The position numbers were made by a program, and so were the translations under genes. The notes beneath the pieces are model-generated. The model was not told the DNA's origin, did no database searches, and saw nothing but the letters and a program-made list of their open reading frames with translations. Shown here in pieces: positions 9,598 through 18,194 of a stretch of DNA of 64,000 nucleotides (position 1 is the first letter of the stretch; every line of letters begins with the position of its first letter). The stretch comes from Streptomyces sp. V4I2 (GTDB lineage Bacteria > Actinomycetota > Actinomycetes > Streptomycetales > Streptomycetaceae): the NCBI RefSeq assembly GCF_030817655.1, contig NZ_JAUSZM010000003.1, forward strand, positions 2,790,001-2,854,000. The letters run 5' to 3'.

Positions 9598-10499
9598 TCG
9601 TCGTCGCCGGAGAGGCCCTGATCGACCTGGTACCGCAGGGCACGGGCGCCCTCGCGGGCCTCAAGCCGGCGCTCGGCGGCGGCCCGTACAACACGGCCCT
9701 GGCCCTCGGCCGCCTCGGCTCCCCCACGGCCTTCTGCTCCCGCGTCTCGTACGACGCCTTCGGCGAGGCGCTGCTCGACGGGCTGCGGGAGGCGGGGGTG
9801 GACGTGACGGCCGTACAGCGTGGCAAGGAGCCGACCACCCTCGCGGTCGCCACGATCGACACGCACGGCTCGGCCGCCTACTCCTTCTACGTCGACGGCA
9901 CCGCGGACCGGCTGTTCACGGCGCCCACGGAACTTCCCGCGGGCGCCCGGGCGGTCTCCTTCGGCACCTGCTCGCTCGTCCTGGAGCCGGGCGCGAGCGC
10001 CTACGAGGAGCTGATGCGGACCGCGGCCGAGCAGGGCGTGTTCACCCTGCTCGACCCGAACATCCGGGCCGGACTGATCCCCGACGCGGACGCCTACCGG
10101 GCCCGCTTCAAGAGCTGGCTGCCGTCGGTGTCACTGCTCAAGCTCTCCGAGGAGGACGCGCTGTGGCTGGGCGGCACCCCGCGGGAGTGGCTGGCCGCGG
10201 GGCCCTCCGCCGTCGTGATCACCCACGGCGGCGACGGGCTGACCGCCTTCACCCGGGACGGCGCGGTGCACTCCGTGCCGGGTGAGAAGGTCGACGTCGT
10301 CGACACGATCGGCGCCGGCGACACCGTGAACGCGGCCCTGCTGCACGGCCTGTCCGCCCGTGCCGCCCTGTCCTTGGAAGCCCTCGCCGGCCTGGGCCCG
10401 GACGGCTGGTCCCAGTTGCTGAGGTTCGCCGCGCGCGCCGCGGCGATCACCTGCTCACGCGCGGGCGCGGAGCCGCCGTACGCGGCGGAACTGGTCTGA
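9594..10499 (+). CDS. PfkB-family carbohydrate kinase (fructokinase-like)
   Basis: The GTG at 9594 overlaps the LacI stop (GTGA) and follows AGAGGAACC, giving a 301-residue protein. The N terminus VIVVAGEALIDLVPQ and the loop GGGPYNTALALGRLGSPTAF bind sugar. The C-terminal signature DTIGAGDTVNAALL carries the catalytic Asp and the anion hole. It should phosphorylate a sugar, probably fructose or a related hexose, whose identity the LacI partner presumably senses. No transporter or hydrolase is linked, so the substrate cannot be fixed. Confidence 0.9.
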   Translation: MIVVAGEALIDLVPQGTGALAGLKPALGGGPYNTALALGRLGSPTAFCSRVSYDAFGEALLDGLREAGVDVTAVQRGKEPTTLAVATIDTHGSAAYSFYVDGTADRLFTAPTELPAGARAVSFGTCSLVLEPGASAYEELMRTAAEQGVFTLLDPNIRAGLIPDADAYRARFKSWLPSVSLLKLSEEDALWLGGTPREWLAAGPSAVVITHGGDGLTAFTRDGAVHSVPGEKVDVVDTIGAGDTVNAALLHGLSARAALSLEALAGLGPDGWSQLLRFAARAAAITCSRAGAEPPYAAELV

Positions 10500-10532
10500 G
10501 AGGCGCCGGGCCGCAATCACGTACGGCGGATG

Positions 10533-12485
10533 TCACAGCGTGTTCCCTTCGGCGGGCGCTGCGAGGGCCGCGAGCAGTGGTCCGATCACCTCGGGCCGGT
10601 CTCCCACGGCCAGGAGGAACTCGAGTTGACGGCGCATGGAGGAGAGTTCGGCGCCGTCGGCGGAGTGGGCCGCCACGGTGTAGTGGTGCAGTGCTTCGAC
10701 GGGCGGCACGGGAGCCATGTCCTTGTCCAGCAGGTGCTGATGCAGGGTGAGTTCGGCCAGGGTGGCGTGCTCCCAGGTGTCGTTCGGGCCGATCTTTCGG
10801 CGCTCGACGGCGAAGCGGACCACCGGAAGCAGGGACTCCGCCAGCGCCAAGTCGCCCTGACCGCCACCGAAGTGCTGTCCTCTCACTCTCACGAGGGCGA
10901 GCGCGTTGATCCCCGGGTAGTAGTCGCCGGGATCGGCCACCATGCCGCTGTGGTAGGCCTCGATGGCGCGGTCCAGATGGGGCACGGCGTTCTTCTGTCC
11001 GAGCCGGAGGGCGAGTTCGAAGGCCCTCTTGGCCGCGCTGCCGAGCAGTCCCAGTGTCTCGGAGGATCCCGGGCGGCGGTCGTCGAGCAGCTTTAATCTG
11101 CGTTCGGCCTCTTTCAGGTACGTCAGCCGATCCGCGGGCGTCCCGTCACGGTGGATCAGCGTGAGGGCGTAACACTGCTGCATACGGAGCCGGCCGAGAG
11201 AGACGTCGGCCGCGGCCAGCGGCTCCAGCAGTTCCCGCCCCTTGTCGAAGTCGCCCAGCGTCACGAGGGCCAGACCGATCTGCTCCAGCTGGGTGTGGCA
11301 GTTGCCGACGGACAGTCCGTCCTGCCGTACCCGATCGGCGATGTCGAGCAGTTTCCCGGCGTCGCGCAGGGCCGCCGCCAGGGAGATCTCCTCGCTGTAG
11401 CGCGTCAGCCGCGAGTAGAGCTCCCCGTCGGCGTCGGGAGGCAGCTCTACGGGCTCCAGCGTGGGGAAGACCGCCCACACCGGGCTGTCGACCCCCCGTT
11501 GCGTCGCGTTCAGGGCGTCCTTGAGCTTGCCGATGGCCGCGACCGCCTGCCGGTCGCTGACCTTCTTCATCCCCCGCTCGTAGCGCTGAATGGTCGAATG
11601 CCCCAGGTCGAAGGGCGGTGTGACCCAGTGCGGCGCCATGAGGAGCGTGGCGGAGGGCCGCCAGGCGTGCCGCACGCCCAGTTCCCACAGGACATTGGGG
11701 TTGAGGGTGGCGAGATCCGCCACGAAGAGATCGGCGGTGTTGATGCTGTGCAGCATGCGGGCGTCGATGCTCTTCAGGCCTGCTTCCAGGTCCGTGCGGA
11801 TCGGCCGGTACCCGCTGTCGAGCAGGGCGGGCACGAGCACCCGGTGCCAGGACTCGTCCGCCTCGAACCGCTTGAGTTCCCGGGTGGAGTCGGCCTTGCC
11901 GCCGTACGGCATGGCGACGAACGCCGTCTGTGCCGCGGACCGACTCTGCGAGGGGTTCAGGCGCAGCACGAGGTGGCCGAGCGCCTTGGCCGACATGGCC
12001 AGGGACTCGGTGTGGTCCTCTCCCGCGCGGCGCCCCTCGGTGACCGCGACCACCACGAGTTCCTCGGGTTCGTCCGCTTCCTCGCCCGGGGTGTGGAGGC
12101 TGTCGCGGGCGTGGTTCAGAAGCGCCTGGTTGACGGCACGGAACCCGTCGTCGTCGGCCTTGGCTCCCGGCACGGGGACGAGGGATGCCTTCGTGTGCGC
12201 CGTCAGCGTGCGAAAGCGCTCCTCCCATTGGGGCCCCTTGTCGGCGACGGAAGCGCCCACGAACTCCTCGGGGTTCTCGGTGACCACGAGGTCGACCGGG
12301 ATACCGGCGCTCAGTGCCGCCCCGGCGGCCAGCAGGTCCGTGCCCGCGGCGGCGGATCCCACGGCGAGCCGCGGCCGCAGTCCGCCGAAGAGGAGCTTCA
12401 GGCGCTCCTCGAGCCAGTCCACGGCGGCCTCGGGGAACACCCCGTCCGGCCCTGAGGGACGCCGGCCGGTGAAGACGACGATCAT
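10533..12485 (-). CDS. SLOG / TIR-like nucleosidase / TPR fusion protein of a SLATT conflict cassette
   Basis: The 650-residue protein starts at an ATG overlapping the stop of the SLATT gene. Residues 1-180 look like a Rossmann-type SLOG domain (MIVVFTGRRPSGPDG, AVGSAAAGTDLLAAGAALSA). Residues about 190-320 match the TIR/nucleoside-deoxyribosyltransferase-like fold (TAFVAMPYGG, GYRPIRTDLEAGLKSIDA, TADLFVADLATLNPNVLWEL), including the conserved Glu of the NPNV-x-ELG motif. Residues 330-650 are a helical TPR-like region similar to the TRAFs-binding (DUF4071) architecture. Known families of this kind make, sense or destroy nucleotide signals in anti-phage systems. The exact reaction here is inference; no catalytic test is possible from sequence. 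Confidence 0.7.
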   Translation of the reverse strand: MIVVFTGRRPSGPDGVFPEAAVDWLEERLKLLFGGLRPRLAVGSAAAGTDLLAAGAALSAGIPVDLVVTENPEEFVGASVADKGPQWEERFRTLTAHTKASLVPVPGAKADDDGFRAVNQALLNHARDSLHTPGEEADEPEELVVVAVTEGRRAGEDHTESLAMSAKALGHLVLRLNPSQSRSAAQTAFVAMPYGGKADSTRELKRFEADESWHRVLVPALLDSGYRPIRTDLEAGLKSIDARMLHSINTADLFVADLATLNPNVLWELGVRHAWRPSATLLMAPHWVTPPFDLGHSTIQRYERGMKKVSDRQAVAAIGKLKDALNATQRGVDSPVWAVFPTLEPVELPPDADGELYSRLTRYSEEISLAAALRDAGKLLDIADRVRQDGLSVGNCHTQLEQIGLALVTLGDFDKGRELLEPLAAADVSLGRLRMQQCYALTLIHRDGTPADRLTYLKEAERRLKLLDDRRPGSSETLGLLGSAAKRAFELALRLGQKNAVPHLDRAIEAYHSGMVADPGDYYPGINALALVRVRGQHFGGGQGDLALAESLLPVVRFAVERRKIGPNDTWEHATLAELTLHQHLLDKDMAPVPPVEALHHYTVAAHSADGAELSSMRRQLEFLLAVGDRPEVIGPLLAALAAPAEGNTL

Positions 12486-12940
12486 GTGGCCTCCCTTTCC
12501 ACCCAGTGGGTGGTCTCCTGGCCGATGATCCGCTCCACCATCTCGGCGAGCAGGGTGTCGGGGACGGCCGTGTCGCCGTAGTGCCCGGCACGCGCCAGGT
12601 ACAGGTACTGCTCGCGGCGCAGGCTCTCGCACACGGACCGGTAGTTGATCCAGTTCTCCTGGAACTTGAACAGCTGCTGCGCGCCCTCGATGACCGCGAC
12701 GAGAGCACCCATCAACGCCGGGATCCAGTTGGGCGCGGAGGCGGCGACGGTCACCGGGAGTCCGGCCGCCAGCATCAGCGTGGCCAACTTCAGCTGTTTG
12801 AAACGCCGTTGGGCGAGAGCACTCTTCCGGTCGAACCAGTCCAGCTGGTTCTGGAGCCGGTCCCAGGTAACATCGGCGGGCCTCGCCGTACGTGGTTCCG
12901 CCGGGCCGCCCCGAGCTGCCGGAATGTCAGGTTCCACCAC
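12482..12940 (-). CDS. SLATT-family (DUF4231) two-TM effector protein
   Basis: The gene encodes 152 residues from tandem GTG codons behind GGAGGGGGAG. It has the DUF4231/SLATT signature: a WDRLQNQLDWFDRKSALAQR helix, two hydrophobic segments (ATLMLAAGLPVTVAASA and WIPALMGALVAVIEGAQQLF) and the block FQENWINYRSVCESLRREQY followed by LYLARAGHYG. SLATT proteins are predicted pore-forming effectors switched on by nucleotide signals made or sensed by linked SLOG or SMODS proteins. The downstream gene, translationally coupled by ATGA, encodes such a SLOG protein. The cassette lies between uvrA and the LacI/kinase pair. Confidence 0.88.
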   Translation of the reverse strand: MVEPDIPAARGGPAEPRTARPADVTWDRLQNQLDWFDRKSALAQRRFKQLKLATLMLAAGLPVTVAASAPNWIPALMGALVAVIEGAQQLFKFQENWINYRSVCESLRREQYLYLARAGHYGDTAVPDTLLAEMVERIIGQETTHWVEREAT

Positions 12941-13106
12941 CGGCTCCCCCTCCGTGGTCGTCGGCGGTGCATGCCCGCGTCATCACGGGCTGATCCGCCA
13001 CGGTCACGATGACGCAAGCGCACGGGCGGGGCAAGAACGCCGGGGGCGGTCCTTGGGGAAGCCTGGGCCGCCGCGGGTTCTTGTGATCGGCCCGCAGCGG
13101 CCCCCG

Positions 13107-13136
13107 GCTCAGTGCTCCCTCGCTCAGTGCTCCCTC
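13107..13136. repeat. 15-bp tandem duplication at the uvrA 3' end
   Basis: The sequence GCTCAGTGCTCCCTC occurs twice head-to-tail at 13107-13121 and 13122-13136, ending one base before the uvrA stop codon complement. Confidence 0.9.
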
Positions 13137-13137
13137 G

Positions 13138-16100
13138 TCAGGCCTTGGGGGCCCGGGTCGTCTTCTTCGCGGGCGTGGCCTTCTTGACGGCTCCGGTCGT
13201 CTTCTTCGCCGCTGTGTTGTTCACGGCCTTGGCCGTCTTCGCGGTGGTCGTCCTCGCCGTTGCCGTCTTCTTCGCCGCCGACGCGGCCGCCACCGCCTTC
13301 TTGGCCGCCGTCTTGCGCGGGGCGCTCACCGGGTTCGCGTCGCTGATCCGGTCGGCGCCGAGGACCTCCCGGAGGAACTTGCCGGTGTGGCTGGCCGGGA
13401 CGCCCGCGACCTGCTCGGGCGTGCCCTCGGCGACGACCAGGCCGCCGCCCGCGCCGCCCTCGGGGCCCATGTCGACGACCCAGTCGGCGGTCTTGATCAC
13501 GTCGAGGTTGTGCTCGATGACGATGACCGTGTTGCCCTTGTCGACGAGCCCGGCCAGGACCGTGAGCAGCTTGCTGATGTCCTCGAAGTGCAGGCCGGTG
13601 GTCGGCTCGTCCAGGACGTAGACCGTGCGTCCGGTGGAGCGCTTCTGCAGCTCGCTGGCGAGCTTCACCCGCTGAGCCTCGCCACCGGACAGGGTGGTCG
13701 CGGACTGCCCGAGGCGGACGTAGCCGAGACCGACGTCGTTCAGCGTCCTGAGGTGGCGGGAGATCGCCGGCACGGCCTCGAAGAAGTGCATGGCTTCCTC
13801 GATCGGCATGTTCAGGACGTCGGCGATGGACTTGCCCTTGTAGTGGACGTCCAGCGTCTCCCGGTTGTAGCGGGCGCCGTGGCAGACCTCGCACGGGACG
13901 TACACGTCCGGGAGGAAGTTCATCTCGATCTTGATCGTGCCGTCGCCCGCGCAGTTCTCGCAGCGGCCGCCCTTGACGTTGAAGGAGAAGCGGCCGGGCA
14001 TGTAGCCGCGGACCTTCGCCTCGGTGGTCTCGGCGAACAGCTTGCGGACGTGGTCGAAGACGCCGGTGTACGTCGCCGGGTTCGACCGGGGCGTGCGGCC
14101 GATGGGCGACTGGTCGACGTGCACGACCTTGTCGACGAGGTCGTCGCCGTCCACGCGCGTGTGCCGCCCCGGAACGCTGCGCGCGCCGTTGAGCTCGCGG
14201 GCCAGGTGCGTGTACAGGATGTCGTTGACCAGCGTCGACTTGCCGGAGCCGGACACGCCCGTGACCGCGGTGAACACGCCCAGCGGGAAGGAGACGTCGA
14301 TGTCCTGGAGGTTGTTCTCGCGGGCGCCGTGCACCGTGAGCCGGCGGGACGGGTCCTGCGGGCGCCTGATGTCGGGCAGCGGGATGGCCTTCTTGCCGGA
14401 CAGGTACTGGCCGGTCATCGACTCGGCGTTGTCGAGCAGCTCCTTGAGGGAGCCGCTGTGCACGACCTTGCCGCCGTGCTCGCCCGCGCCGGGGCCGATG
14501 TCGACGATCCAGTCGGCGACCTTGATGGTGTCCTCGTCGTGCTCGACGACGATCAGCGTGTTGCCCATGTCGCGCAGCCGGACCAGGGTCTCGATGAGCC
14601 GGTGGTTGTCGCGCTGGTGCAGGCCGATGGACGGCTCGTCCAGGACGTACAGGACGCCGACGAGGCCGGAGCCGATCTGGGTGGCGAGGCGGATGCGCTG
14701 GGCCTCGCCGCCGGACAGCGTGCCGGCCGCGCGGTTCAGCGAGAGGTAGTCCAGGCCGACGTCGACCAGGAACTTGAGCCGCTCGTTGACCTCCTTCAGC
14801 ACGCGCTCGGCGATCTTCTTGTCGCGGGCGGTCAGCTTCAGCTCGCCCAGGAAGTCCGCGCAGTCGCTGATGGACATCGCGGCGACCTCGGCGATCGACT
14901 TCCCCATGACGGTGACCGCGAGGACGACCGGCTTGAGGCGTGTGCCCTCACAGGTGGGGCAGGGCACCTCGCGCATGTAGCCCTCGAAGCGCTCCCGGCC
15001 GGCGTCGCTCTCGGACTCGCTGTGCCGGCGCTTGACGAAGGGGACGGCGCCTTCGAACGGGGTCGTGTAGACGCGCTCGCGGCCGTACCGGTTGCGGTAG
15101 CGGACCTCGATCTGGGTCTTGTGGCCGTACATGAGGGCCTTCTTGGCGCGCTGCGGCAGACCGGCGAAGGGGATGTCCGTACGGAATCCCAGCGCGTCCG
15201 CGAGGGCGCCGATCAGGCGGCCGAAGTAGTCCTTGGTGTGGCCGTGCGACCAGGGGTGGATGGCGCCCTCGTCGAGGGACTTGTCCTCGTCCGGGACGAT
15301 CAGCTCGGGGTCGACCTCCATGCGCGTGCCGATGCCGGTGCACTCGGGGCAGGCGCCGAAGGGCGAGTTGAAGGAGAAGGAGCGGGGCTCGAGCTCTTCG
15401 AAGGACAGGTCGTCGTACGCGCAGTACAGGTGCTCCGAGAACATGCGCTCGCGCTCGGGGTCGTCCTCGGGGAGGTCGACGAAGTCGAGCACGACCATGC
15501 CGGCGGACAGGCCGAGTGCGGTCTCGACGGAGTCGGTGAGGCGGCGCTTGGCGGAGTCCTTCACCGTGAGGCGGTCGACGACCACCTCGATGGTGTGCTT
15601 CTCCTGCTTCTTCAGGACGGGCGGGTTGGAGAGCTGGATCGTCTCGCCGTCCACCCGCGCGCGGGAGTAGCCCTTGGTCTGCAGGTCGGCGAAGAGGTCG
15701 ACGAACTCGCCCTTGCGCTCACGCACCAGCGGCGACAGCACCTGGAAGCGGCTCCCCTCCGGCAGCTCCAGGACTCTGTCGACGATGGCCTGCGGCGACT
15801 GGCGCGAGATCGGGCGGCCGCACTCGGGACAGTGCGGCTTGCCGATGCGCGCGAAGAGCAGGCGCAGATAGTCGTAGACCTCGGTGATGGTGCCGACCGT
15901 CGAGCGCGGGTTGCGCGAGGTCGACTTCTGGTCGATGGAGACCGCGGGCGAGAGGCCCTCGATGAAGTCGACGTCCGGCTTGTCCATCTGGCCGAGGAAC
16001 TGGCGGGCGTACGAGGAGAGCGATTCCACATAGCGCCGCTGACCCTCGGCGAAGATGGTGTCGAAGGCCAGGGAGGACTTGCCCGACCCGGACAGGCCCG

Positions 16101-16191
16101 TGAAGACGATGAGCGAGTCGCGAGGCAGGTCGAGCGAGACGTTCTTCAGGTTGTGCTCGCGCGCGCCACGGACGATGAGACGGTCGGCCAC
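13138..16191 (-). CDS. uvrA: Excinuclease ABC subunit A with a histone-like C-terminal tail
   Basis: The chosen GTG at 16191 gives [20 protein letters not shown] as in other Streptomyces and has AAGAAAGG 11 bases upstream; a GTG at 16203 would add 4 residues. Both ATPase modules are complete: Walker [10 protein letters not shown] and [12 protein letters not shown] signatures [10 protein letters not shown] and [10 protein letters not shown], plus zinc-binding Cys pairs ([21 protein letters not shown]). UvrA finds DNA lesions and loads UvrB. The last 60 residues form a Lys/Ala/Thr-rich tail with about 14 Lys and no acidic residue, like histone H1 or HupS tails. A damage promoter lies upstream at 16248-16270. 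Confidence 0.97.
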   Translation of the reverse strand: MADRLIVRGAREHNLKNVSLDLPRDSLIVFTGLSGSGKSSLAFDTIFAEGQRRYVESLSSYARQFLGQMDKPDVDFIEGLSPAVSIDQKSTSRNPRSTVGTITEVYDYLRLLFARIGKPHCPECGRPISRQSPQAIVDRVLELPEGSRFQVLSPLVRERKGEFVDLFADLQTKGYSRARVDGETIQLSNPPVLKKQEKHTIEVVVDRLTVKDSAKRRLTDSVETALGLSAGMVVLDFVDLPEDDPERERMFSEHLYCAYDDLSFEELEPRSFSFNSPFGACPECTGIGTRMEVDPELIVPDEDKSLDEGAIHPWSHGHTKDYFGRLIGALADALGFRTDIPFAGLPQRAKKALMYGHKTQIEVRYRNRYGRERVYTTPFEGAVPFVKRRHSESESDAGRERFEGYMREVPCPTCEGTRLKPVVLAVTVMGKSIAEVAAMSISDCADFLGELKLTARDKKIAERVLKEVNERLKFLVDVGLDYLSLNRAAGTLSGGEAQRIRLATQIGSGLVGVLYVLDEPSIGLHQRDNHRLIETLVRLRDMGNTLIVVEHDEDTIKVADWIVDIGPGAGEHGGKVVHSGSLKELLDNAESMTGQYLSGKKAIPLPDIRRPQDPSRRLTVHGARENNLQDIDVSFPLGVFTAVTGVSGSGKSTLVNDILYTHLARELNGARSVPGRHTRVDGDDLVDKVVHVDQSPIGRTPRSNPATYTGVFDHVRKLFAETTEAKVRGYMPGRFSFNVKGGRCENCAGDGTIKIEMNFLPDVYVPCEVCHGARYNRETLDVHYKGKSIADVLNMPIEEAMHFFEAVPAISRHLRTLNDVGLGYVRLGQSATTLSGGEAQRVKLASELQKRSTGRTVYVLDEPTTGLHFEDISKLLTVLAGLVDKGNTVIVIEHNLDVIKTADWVVDMGPEGGAGGGLVVAEGTPEQVAGVPASHTGKFLREVLGADRISDANPVSAPRKTAAKKAVAAASAAKKTATARTTTAKTAKAVNNTAAKKTTGAVKKATPAKKTTRAPKA

Positions 16192-16247
16192 GCCGGTCCG
16201 CACCTTTCTTGAGAGAAGTGACAGGGGCGAGGCCCCCGTGCTTTCTC

Positions 16248-16270
16248 AGACTAGGGGGAGCCACTGACAA
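16248..16270 (-). promoter_or_regulatory. RecA-NDp/PafBC-type damage promoter of uvrA
   Basis: On the minus strand the site reads TTGTCAGTG, 8 bases, TAGTCT. It matches the actinobacterial RecA-independent damage promoter exactly and predicts a leader of about 50 nt before the uvrA start. Confidence 0.8.
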
Positions 16271-16415
16271 CGCCGGTCGGATTCCCGGAGTGCATAACAA
16301 TCCCCGACCATCCAGCATGCCCGACGCCACGCCCGACCATATAGCACGTGCATTCGATTTACGGCACACCTTCACCACCTTCACCCGAAGGTGTGGCGGA
16401 GCTAGGGTCAGCACC

Positions 16416-17102
16416 ATGATTGATCACGCGCATGACCTGGCGTCTGTACGTGACGCGACCGAACGCTTGCTCATCGCAGTCGCCAAACTGGACGACGCGG
16501 CTGTGACCGAGCCGTCACGACTGCCCGGCTGGACCAGCGGCCACGTCCTCGCCCACCTCGCCCGCAACGCGGACGCCCTGGTGAACGTCCTCGAAGGCCG
16601 TCCCATGTACGTCTCCGCGGACGCCCGGGACACCGACATCGAGCGGGACGCCCCGCGCCCCCTCGCCGTCCACCTCGCCGACCTGCGCGACAGTGCGGCG
16701 CGCTTCCAGGAGGCGGGGGCGGCCCCGGCGGACTGGTCGCGCACGGTGGAGCTGCGGGGCGGGGTCACCGACTCGGCGTCCCGGGTGCCCTTCCGGCGGT
16801 GGATCGAGGTGGAGCTGCACCATGTGGACCTCGGGATCGGGTACGAGCTGGAGGACCTCCCCGAGGAGTTCGCCCAGCGCGAGATCGGCTTCCTCGCCGA
16901 CCGCTTCCGGGGGCATCCCGACGTACCCGCCGTGCTGATCGAGCAGGACGACCGACGCCGGATCCCGACCGGCCGCGAGGGTGCGGTGGAGGTCACCGTC
17001 GCGGGCCGCCGGGCCGACCTGCTGGGCTGGCTCGCCGGCCGCCGCGACGGATCCGGTCTGACCGTGGACGGCGGCCCGCTGCCGGCCCTTCCCCCGCTGT
17101 AG
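16416..17102 (+). CDS. Maleylpyruvate isomerase family mycothiol-dependent enzyme (DinB-like)
   Basis: The 228-residue protein begins MIDHAHDLASVRDATERLLI at an ATG only 8 bases after a TAGGGT -10 box, so its mRNA is probably leaderless. It has the MDMPI/DinB-like four-helix bundle (LPGWTSGHVLAHLARNADAL) with a candidate metal-binding His set (HVLAH, and VELHHVDLGIGY further on). The C-terminal part (about 165-228) is the small MDMPI_C-like domain. Relatives use mycothiol for isomerisation or conjugation. The substrate here is unknown. It is followed by a metallo-beta-lactamase-fold gene with the same kind of promoter. Confidence 0.85.
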   Translation: MIDHAHDLASVRDATERLLIAVAKLDDAAVTEPSRLPGWTSGHVLAHLARNADALVNVLEGRPMYVSADARDTDIERDAPRPLAVHLADLRDSAARFQEAGAAPADWSRTVELRGGVTDSASRVPFRRWIEVELHHVDLGIGYELEDLPEEFAQREIGFLADRFRGHPDVPAVLIEQDDRRRIPTGREGAVEVTVAGRRADLLGWLAGRRDGSGLTVDGGPLPALPPL

Positions 17103-17149
17103 TCCGCTCCGCCTCGGCCGGGCCCCGCCCCCGCTATAGGCTGAACGTC

Positions 17150-17806
17150 ATGACGTACAGCGGAGCGGTGAAGGTCGGCGGCCCGGCCGATGTGCATGAG
17201 CTGCCGGACCTGATCATCACGAAGATCGCGGTCGGCCCGATGGACAACAACGCCTATCTGCTGCGCTGCCGGGCCACGGACGAGCAGCTGCTGATCGACG
17301 CCGCCAACGACGCGGGCACCCTGCTCGGCAGCATCGGCGACGACGGCATCGCCTCGGTCGTCACCACGCATCAGCACGGCGACCACTGGCAGGCGCTCGC
17401 CGAGGTCGTCGCCGCCACGGGCGCGCGCACGTACGCGGGACGGGACGACGCCGACGGCATCCCCGTACCGACCGACGTCCTGGTCGACGACGGCGACACC
17501 ATCCGCGTGGGGCGCGTGGAGCTCACCGCGCGCCATCTGGTCGGCCACACGCCGGGCTCGATCGCCCTCGTCTACGACGACCCGCACGGGCATCCCCATG
17601 TGTTCACCGGCGACTGTCTGTTCCCGGGCGGCGTGGGCAACACCCGCAAGGACCCGAAGGCGTTCGCCAGCCTGATCCACGACGTCGAGACGAAGATCTT
17701 CGACGTGCTCCCGGACGAGACCTGGGTGTACCCCGGGCACGGCAACGACACGAGCCTGGGCGCGGAGCGACCGCATCTGCCGGAGTGGCGCGCGCGGGGG
17801 TGGTGA
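17150..17806 (+). CDS. MBL-fold metallohydrolase (glyoxalase II-like)
   Basis: The protein has 218 residues and the motif THQHGDHW with further metal ligands in HTPGSIAL, GDCLFPGG and YPGHGNDTSLG, the pattern of hydroxyacylglutathione-hydrolase-type enzymes. In actinomycetes such enzymes may hydrolyse mycothiol thioesters, which fits the mycothiol-dependent neighbour, but that is inference. The ATG lies 9 bases after a TATAGGCT -10 element, giving a leaderless transcript. A hairpin terminator follows at 17879-17901. Confidence 0.88.
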   Translation: MTYSGAVKVGGPADVHELPDLIITKIAVGPMDNNAYLLRCRATDEQLLIDAANDAGTLLGSIGDDGIASVVTTHQHGDHWQALAEVVAATGARTYAGRDDADGIPVPTDVLVDDGDTIRVGRVELTARHLVGHTPGSIALVYDDPHGHPHVFTGDCLFPGGVGNTRKDPKAFASLIHDVETKIFDVLPDETWVYPGHGNDTSLGAERPHLPEWRARGW

Positions 17807-17818
17807 GGCCGCCGAGCG

Positions 17819-17862
17819 GTGGTGAAGAAGGTGGTGAACCGGTGGCGAACAAGGTGGTGAAC
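17819..17862 (-). promoter_or_regulatory. Four 11-bp direct repeats resembling a PHO box
   Basis: On the plus strand GGTGGYGAA starts at 17819, 17830, 17841 and 17853. On the minus strand this is GTTCACCACC, GTTCGCCACC, GTTCACCACC and CTTCACCACC with 11-12 base spacing. PhoP of Streptomyces binds 11-nt direct repeats whose core is GTTCACC. The site could bind PhoP upstream of the glutamate-type transporter. Confidence 0.5.
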
Positions 17863-17878
17863 AGGAGCGTCCGCCGAT

Positions 17879-17901
17879 GAGTGCGCGCCCCGCGCGCACT
17901 C
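17879..17901 (+). terminator. Hairpin terminator after the MBL gene
   Basis: GAGTGCGCG at 17879-17887 pairs perfectly with CGCGCACTC at 17893-17901 around a 5-base loop, 70 bases downstream of the MBL gene stop. Confidence 0.6.
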
Positions 17902-18194
17902 TCCACCGCACGCGGGCGCGTACGCACCCCGTGTGAACCCTTCACACACGCCGGTGCCACGCGCGCGCTCCCGGCGCGCGTGGTTGCGCGGTCAACTGGC
18001 AGCAGCCCCGCAGCAGGATGACGGCTCCTGCGCGGTACGGGCCGCCGGCCTTTCGATCCCCGCCCTCGGCCGGCGGCCCCGGCGAACGGCGCGTCGCGGG
18101 ACGCGTTCACAAGAATGCAACACCCGTTCCCACCATGCGGACGATGCATGCCGTGACCTCGACAAACGGGGCTGCGGACTGTCACTCTCCCGCC

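Larger units (their letters stand above)
17807..18194. other. 388-bp intergenic region with repeats and palindromes
   Basis: This gap holds the 11-bp repeat array at 17819-17862, the hairpin at 17879-17901, a palindrome GTGTGAA-ccc-TTCACAC at 17931-17947 and a GC-rich hairpin (CCACGCGCGC and its complement) around 17958-17982. I see no gene; the palindromes probably regulate the downstream ABC transporter. Confidence 0.6.

Noticed and set aside
10533..12940. The cassette as a toxin-antitoxin pair
   Set aside because: The SLATT and SLOG signatures explain both proteins better, and neither resembles a known toxin or antitoxin.
16799..17149. Long open frame extending the MBL gene upstream by over 100 codons
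   Set aside because: It overlaps the preceding gene in another frame; a TATAGGCT -10 box right before ATG 17150 fixes the real start.
17931..17982. Additional palindromes as possible attachment site or origin
   Set aside because: No integrase, tRNA end or replication gene is nearby; they fit ordinary regulatory or terminator hairpins.
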